Position numbers and translations under genes: made by a program. A stretch of 64,000 nucleotides of DNA, taken from a virus. The notes beneath the pieces are model-generated. The model was not told the origin of the DNA and did not search any database. It worked only from the letters and a program-made list of their open reading frames with translations. The DNA lies in IMG/VR virus record IMGVR_UViG_3300025425_000010, positions 1-64,000 of that record. The stretch is one strand, 5' to 3'. This document shows, in pieces, positions 59,761-64,000 of this stretch. How positions within the stretch are numbered: position 1 is the stretch's first letter; every line of letters begins with the position of its first letter.

Positions 59761-60345
59761 ATGGATATTTTAAAATATAGTGAATTTATTACTGAGAATT
59801 ACCAAGACTCACCAGAAGAGTATATAAAAAATGCTCTTGTTAAAATCCAGAAACGGGTCGAAGGTCTTTTTGCCGAGCAAGAGGATGATGGTACCGAAGA
59901 TGGTGATGAAGAGAATGATGAGGAAGTAATGACTATTGGTCAGGCAATGAAAAAAGGTGAGGAGAAAGAAAAAAAGAATTCCAAAATGTCATTAACTGAT
60001 ATGGGTCTTCGGTTAGAGTCTTCGGAATCTAGTAATTATTCTGCTATTTTAGATAATGTTAGTATGAAATTCTCTGATGAGGATGGATGGTATAGTCTGT
60101 TCATAGGTATCTCACTCGAAGAAGCAAAGCCAGAAGATAGTGAGAAAGATTTCTCTGATGAAGATATAAAGGAATGTTCGGTTAAATTTAAGAAGTATAA
60201 TCTCGATGATAATCTTGTTGGTGTAATTGGACCAAGAACTGTTAAATGTGATGATGTGAATGAGGAAATGCTTGTAAATCTAAAAATTGAATTGGATGAA
60301 GATTCTGGTGGTGAGAATGAAGGCATAGGAATAGAGACTGAGTAA
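59761..60345 (+). CDS. Acidic tagged protein
   Basis: 194 residues starting MDILKYSEFITENYQ, an excellent capsid-targeting match with a predicted cleavage after I-T-E. A helical stretch leads into an acidic segment (residues 40-57) and a compact C-terminal region. Acidic segments in packaged proteins of T4 are often prohead-core derived; its function is unknown. Confidence 0.7.
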   Translation: MDILKYSEFITENYQDSPEEYIKNALVKIQKRVEGLFAEQEDDGTEDGDEENDEEVMTIGQAMKKGEEKEKKNSKMSLTDMGLRLESSESSNYSAILDNVSMKFSDEDGWYSLFIGISLEEAKPEDSEKDFSDEDIKECSVKFKKYNLDDNLVGVIGPRTVKCDDVNEEMLVNLKIELDEDSGGENEGIGIETE

Positions 60346-60362
60346 CGATACATATATATTAC

Positions 60363-60854
60363 ATGAGTTATAATGTAGTGACAAATACTAAGGTAATGAG
60401 AGACTTCAAAAAGAGTCCAAATTTCAGAACCAATCTTGGTCTTGTAAATACTGTTGAGAAAAATGGTGATCGGGTTTATAATGAACGAGATAAATTCTCT
60501 TATTTCTACAATACTAGATATTCGACAACTACATTCGGTCAGGGTAATGTTGGTGATATAATGTTTTATGTTGACCATTATATCAAAAAGGATCAAATCG
60601 CCATTTATAAAAACTCAGAAGAATTCATATTTGATTACAATCCTGTGATTGTTATGGAAAAGGGTATTAATTTTTATTTAGGACATCTATTGAAAGAGAT
60701 AGAAACTAAATTAGATAAGAAATCAATTAAGGATGAGGAAGAAAGGTTGGAAAAACTTAAAGATAAAACTGACGCTGGTAAATTGACTATGAATCCGGGC
60801 CAAGTCAAGTATGCTGACTTAGAAGCATATATAAAAGAGAAAAGAAATTTATAA
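60363..60854 (+). CDS. Hypothetical protein following tagged gene
   Basis: 163 residues, body rich in Tyr and Asn, helical Lys/Glu-rich C-terminus (KDEEERLEKLKDKTDAGKLTM). CATATATAT ends three bases before the ATG. No tag at either end. Function unknown; a virion protein is possible from its leader. Confidence 0.55.
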   Translation: MSYNVVTNTKVMRDFKKSPNFRTNLGLVNTVEKNGDRVYNERDKFSYFYNTRYSTTTFGQGNVGDIMFYVDHYIKKDQIAIYKNSEEFIFDYNPVIVMEKGINFYLGHLLKEIETKLDKKSIKDEEERLEKLKDKTDAGKLTMNPGQVKYADLEAYIKEKRNL

Positions 60855-60890
60855 GTAGTATTCTACTCGGTTACCTTAAAAGGTTCCATT

Positions 60891-61142
60891 TCATATAACT
60901 AACATTCTTAGTAGGTGGTTGTGTAATTCTTCTTTAACATCGTCTTCCAGGGAATCTAAATCATACTCTATATTTAGAGTTCTTTCGAAGGTATGTAAGT
61001 ATACCTCATCAACATCTCTATCCCACTCAATTGAATCAAATCTATATTCTCCTATTTGTACCTCAATGACAACTTCATCGAAAGTTATTCCTAACATAAG
61101 GACGAGAGCTTTTATTTTGGTTTTTAAGTTAGTTTTTTCCAT
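60891..61142 (-). CDS. Small hypothetical protein
   Basis: 83 residues with beta strands in the middle (EVVIEVQIGEYRFDSIEWD) and an acidic helix at the end. Function unknown. The gap 61143-61260 holds nothing I can support. Confidence 0.5.
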   Translation of the reverse strand: MEKTNLKTKIKALVLMLGITFDEVVIEVQIGEYRFDSIEWDRDVDEVYLHTFERTLNIEYDLDSLEDDVKEELHNHLLRMLVI

Positions 61143-61260
61143 AATTAAGATAAAGTCCTTATATTTGTATATATTATATAAATGAAGTCAAATTTAAACA
61201 TATCTAATCATACGTATAACTTTTACTTTATAGAAATTGTATGTACTAAATAACCAATAA

Positions 61261-62184
61261 TTAAACGGCACCAATACCACCACATTTCATTCTATTCAAT
61301 TTGTCCCATCCATTTGAGATGTAAGATTCAAGTATTTTACCTTCTAGTATAGAGGCATCATGAACATCTATATAATTTGTTAGTTTTTTGAAGGTGGGTA
61401 ATTTACCAATTTTCTCAATATGTTTATAGACAGCACTTTTTTTAATATTTTTTGAGTGAGTGTGTTCTTTTATACGCATTTCATAATTATATGTTAATCC
61501 GATATAAACATAATTATCATCAAATTCCGCGGAATATATACACCTTAGATGTCTATTACCTCTTTTTATCATATGTGAGCATATATCATCTATCCAATTA
61601 TTTTTAACACTACACCTAAATATACTACCAGAATTATCTCTAAACTCAGTTCGGTTTTTGTATCTCAAAGCTTCTTCTACACATACTTCCTTTGTGTAAT
61701 TATAATATCTACTTGGTAAGTAATTCAGAAAATCCCAATTATTTTTGATACTCACCGCATATGCTGTTGGAGAACTATTTTTAAAATCTATCCTTTTCAC
61801 ATACTTCTCAGCTTCCTCTTTACATTTTTCATATGTCCAATATCCAAGATGTTTCGTATGTCGTCTATTCATATGAGATGTTAATTCAGTATACCAACCA
61901 TGTTTTTTAGAAGCATTATGTGCTGAAATGGAATCATTTCTGAAACTTACTAAATTCGAATATTTAGAAGCCTCCTCTTTACATTTTTCATATGTCCAGT
62001 ACCCATAACTTTTAATATTATTGGAATTAATTATCATATGTGAGCAGATTTCGGAGAACCAATTATTATTCCGAGAACTATTGTATGCTCCTTTACCTAG
62101 TTTCTGAAACTCTGTTTTACTTTTATATTTCAAAGCTTCTTCTTTACATTTTTCATGTGTCCAGTACCCTTTACATTTCCTCAT
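61261..62184 (-). CDS. GIY-YIG homing endonuclease with DNA-binding-like repeats
   Basis: About 307 residues from MRKCKGYWTHEKC; the longer frame runs back into the RNA ligase leader and is unlikely. Four to five units of about 50 residues with G-Y-W-T-Y-E-K-C-K-E-E-A...W-x-x-x-x-x-S-H-M fill residues 1-210. The C-terminal domain (CIYSAEFDDNYVYIGLTYNYEMRIKEH, ILEGKILE) is GIY-YIG. AATATATAT ends three bases before the start. Confidence 0.85.
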   Translation of the reverse strand: MRKCKGYWTHEKCKEEALKYKSKTEFQKLGKGAYNSSRNNNWFSEICSHMIINSNNIKSYGYWTYEKCKEEASKYSNLVSFRNDSISAHNASKKHGWYTELTSHMNRRHTKHLGYWTYEKCKEEAEKYVKRIDFKNSSPTAYAVSIKNNWDFLNYLPSRYYNYTKEVCVEEALRYKNRTEFRDNSGSIFRCSVKNNWIDDICSHMIKRGNRHLRCIYSAEFDDNYVYIGLTYNYEMRIKEHTHSKNIKKSAVYKHIEKIGKLPTFKKLTNYIDVHDASILEGKILESYISNGWDKLNRMKCGGIGAV

Positions 62185-62295
62185 ATGATATATATTGAAT
62201 TTCAAATACATATTTTTGATAAGTGTTATTAATAACCCATCTTCTTTATATTTTAAAAAATTTGGTATTGTGTGTGAAATACATATCTTTGTAGT

Positions 62296-63444
62296 ATGTT
62301 TAGATTGAGAATTCCTACATATGATGATGCTAAAAATATAGTCAGTGAAAAGGGTAATACTATTTTTTACGAAATTAAACACAAGATAAATGGTGTTAAT
62401 TTATCAGTATTTAATTATAGATATCCATCATACACTGATTTTTTAGATAATGATGTGGATTTCCGAGAAATGAGGGGGCTTACCTTTGTTTTTAATGATG
62501 ATGGGTCGTATAAAAGGTACGTATTGTTGAAAAAGTTCTGGAACATAAATCAAGTCCCGGAGTCAATGTATGATATGGTTAAGGATTATAAACTACTATC
62601 ATCATATAATAAAGAGGATGGTTCTGTTATATCTTTTATAAAAATAAATGAGGAGATTATACCAAAGTCAAAAATGGGATTTGATAATGATCAAGTAATA
62701 AAATCAGGTATTGTGTATAATTCGAATAGAAATATCAAACAATTTGTGGAATATTGCTTCGATAATGATATTGTATCTATCTGGGAATATGTTTCGTTTA
62801 AAAATAAAATAGTACTTGATTATGATAAAGATAACTTGATATTATTGAGATTGAGGGATAATAAAACCGGTGATTATATAGATATAGAGGAATATCGAAA
62901 TATGGGGTTTGATGTCGCTGAACAAGACAATATCACTATTGAAGATGCTATGTTAACATTTCCAAACATTGTTGATAAAGAGGGTACAGTTTTTACTTTA
63001 CAATCTCCTAATGGTGAAAAGGTAATGGTGAAGAAGAAAACTGATTGGTATTTACTAAGGCATAATTTATTAACAAATGATATTAACAAAGAGAACTATG
63101 TTATACACTCTATTTTAGACAACACCATTGATGATATAATATCTCAGTTAGAAACAACCGATATTACTAAAAGAGAATTTATAGAAGATATACAAAATAT
63201 TGTTAATTTCAAAATATCTATGACGGTGCGTGAAGTGAAAGAATTTCTCAAAAAATACGAGGGTGATAAGAAGTCGTTTTCCTTAGAATATGGAAAGCAT
63301 CCATTATTTCACTTTGCTATTGGTTATGTTAATGGTATCGACCTTTTTGAGATGGTAACACTTTTCTTTTCTAAGAAGACAAGTAAATTACACAATGCTC
63401 AGAAATGGTTAGAAAAATCAAGAGATGAATATGAGAAAAGCTAA
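62296..63444 (+). CDS. rnlA: T4 Rnl1-type RNA ligase
   Basis: 382 residues. Motif I SYNKEDGSVISFI (Lys near 111), motif Ia-like EMRGLTFVFNDDGS, motif IV KEGTVFTL and motif V VMVKKKTDWYLLRH. The order and length match T4 RnlA. It seals breaks in RNA, classically tRNA cut by host anticodon nucleases. The 2H phosphoesterase and CCA-like enzyme in the window could supply companion repair steps. Confidence 0.88.
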   Translation: MFRLRIPTYDDAKNIVSEKGNTIFYEIKHKINGVNLSVFNYRYPSYTDFLDNDVDFREMRGLTFVFNDDGSYKRYVLLKKFWNINQVPESMYDMVKDYKLLSSYNKEDGSVISFIKINEEIIPKSKMGFDNDQVIKSGIVYNSNRNIKQFVEYCFDNDIVSIWEYVSFKNKIVLDYDKDNLILLRLRDNKTGDYIDIEEYRNMGFDVAEQDNITIEDAMLTFPNIVDKEGTVFTLQSPNGEKVMVKKKTDWYLLRHNLLTNDINKENYVIHSILDNTIDDIISQLETTDITKREFIEDIQNIVNFKISMTVREVKEFLKKYEGDKKSFSLEYGKHPLFHFAIGYVNGIDLFEMVTLFFSKKTSKLHNAQKWLEKSRDEYEKS

Positions 63445-63778
63445 TTTCAATTTGATAACTTCCGAAACCTGTAAAGATTGTAGGAATTTCATTTGGTATA
63501 AATCCAATCGGGATTTCAATGTACCATATAATCATTTTGAGGAAGGTAGAATTAACAGTGGGATAGTTGAAATAGTTTGTGGTGATGTGTTTGGTATGGC
63601 TCAAATGGATTTCCAAATATACTCATCTGTTGTGGAATGTTCAGAAGTGATGTTATTCAATGATAAGTTATCACCTGTATTTTTATCGAGGGATCTTCTT
63701 GAATTAAATAGTAGTCATTTTACAGATATTACTAAAGTGTATCTACGTAACCATAAGTTAGACCAGTTGTTGAGGTAA
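63425..63778 (+). CDS. Hypothetical protein with C-terminal tail
   Basis: 117 residues with CKDCRNF near residue 16 and other Cys. Ends KVYLRNHKLDQLLR, the shared tail. Overlaps the RNA ligase gene by 20 bases, so it is coexpressed with it. Confidence 0.6.
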   Translation: MNMRKANFNLITSETCKDCRNFIWYKSNRDFNVPYNHFEEGRINSGIVEIVCGDVFGMAQMDFQIYSSVVECSEVMLFNDKLSPVFLSRDLLELNSSHFTDITKVYLRNHKLDQLLR

Positions 63779-63794
63779 TCCGTAGTGTCCTATT

Positions 63795-63803
63795 AATATA
63801 TAG
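63795..63803 (+). promoter_or_regulatory. AATATATAG start-proximal box
   Basis: AATATATAG, GAT, then ATG at 63807. Confidence 0.45.
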
Positions 63804-63806
63804 GAT

Positions 63807-64000
63807 ATGTACTTAGTTAAATATGATGAATTTTTATTAGAAACCTATCAGAATGAATTTAATATGATAAATGAATCTAAAATTGACTTACGTAGTAAAT
63901 TTATTAAGCTATTGAAATTATCTTTGTCTAAGAGTTATAAATATCGTAGGAAAATACTTGTGTATGGTGTTGCCTCTCTCATTGCTGTTTCCGGTGTTTC
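63807..64000 (+). CDS. Tagged protein with membrane segment, cut by window edge
   Basis: The first 64 codons of a gene running off the window. MYLVKYDEFLLETYQ is the tag. A basic region KSYKYRRK is followed by a hydrophobic segment ILVYGVASLIAVSGVS, probably a membrane helix. A packaged membrane protein would be inserted in the host after injection; that is an inference. Confidence 0.6.
   Translation, partial: MYLVKYDEFLLETYQNEFNMINESKIDLRSKFIKLLKLSLSKSYKYRRKILVYGVASLIAVSGV

Noticed and set aside
1-64000. tRNA genes
   Set aside because: I looked for acceptor-stem and T-loop signatures in the gaps and saw none; the TTCGAATCC near 4020 lies inside the isomerase gene. A tRNAscan run would settle it.

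Overview
The window is a low-GC segment of a large tailed-phage genome with T4-like ancestry whose host is probably a member of the Bacteroidota. The T4-like content is a two-subunit type II topoisomerase, a T4 RNase H-like flap nuclease, an Rnl1-type RNA ligase, a terminase-like ATPase domain, an N6-adenine methyltransferase and a dense load of homing endonucleases. The Bacteroidota signal comes from a bifunctional-nuclease (BFN plus UVR) protein and a ClpP of host type, Leu-rich repeat proteins of a kind common in such phages, and start regions with AT-rich boxes rather than clear Shine-Dalgarno sites. No tRNA, rRNA or CRISPR array was seen.

Layout. 0-5 kb: small genes, a structured non-coding element, a repeat-rich homing endonuclease and a SlyD-type isomerase. 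5-16.5 kb: several proteins with a T4 capsid-targeting-like N-terminus, a ClpP block, and a tandem cluster of three Leu-rich-repeat genes. 16.5-29 kb: small mostly leftward genes (zinc ribbons, a riboflavin-kinase-like protein, nucleotidyltransferases, Dam methylase, BFN protein, RNase H-like protein, MoxR ATPase). 29-34.6 kb: 2H phosphoesterase, a CCA/poly(A)-polymerase-like gene split by a homing endonuclease, a truncated TnpB and more tagged proteins. 34.6-42 kb: three related homing endonucleases and a VWA/HExxH protein that probably partners the MoxR ATPase. 42-46.7 kb: a 696-residue coiled-coil protein and a rhomboid protease. 46.8-56.6 kb: topoisomerase A with a mini-intein, a fifth homing endonuclease, topoisomerase B, a degenerate terminase ATPase and a flap nuclease. 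56.6-64 kb: NusG, HNH proteins, a lipoprotein, tagged proteins, a GIY-YIG endonuclease and RNA ligase.

Three window-wide signals stand out. First, about 18 genes begin with a peptide resembling the T4 capsid targeting sequence (M-[K/D]-x-hydrophobic-x-x-[FY]-x-x-F-[IL]-x-E). Second, 17 other, mutually unrelated small proteins end with a C-terminal tail R-[N/D/x]-x-K-[LI]-x-x-[IL]-[LI]. The two tags never occur on the same protein. Third, many genes, mostly N-tagged ones, carry an AATATATA box exactly 12 to 5 bases before the start codon. Together these suggest that the phage sorts its accessory proteins into at least two classes by short terminal tags, one of them probably packaged in the head and injected.

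Mobile DNA is abundant: five paralogous Vsr-like endonucleases with 6-10 tandem Y-G-V repeats, LAGLIDADG, GIY-YIG, NUMOD3 and HNH endonucleases, a mini-intein, and several internally deleted IS200/IS605-type elements that keep only their end hairpins and a piece of tnpB.
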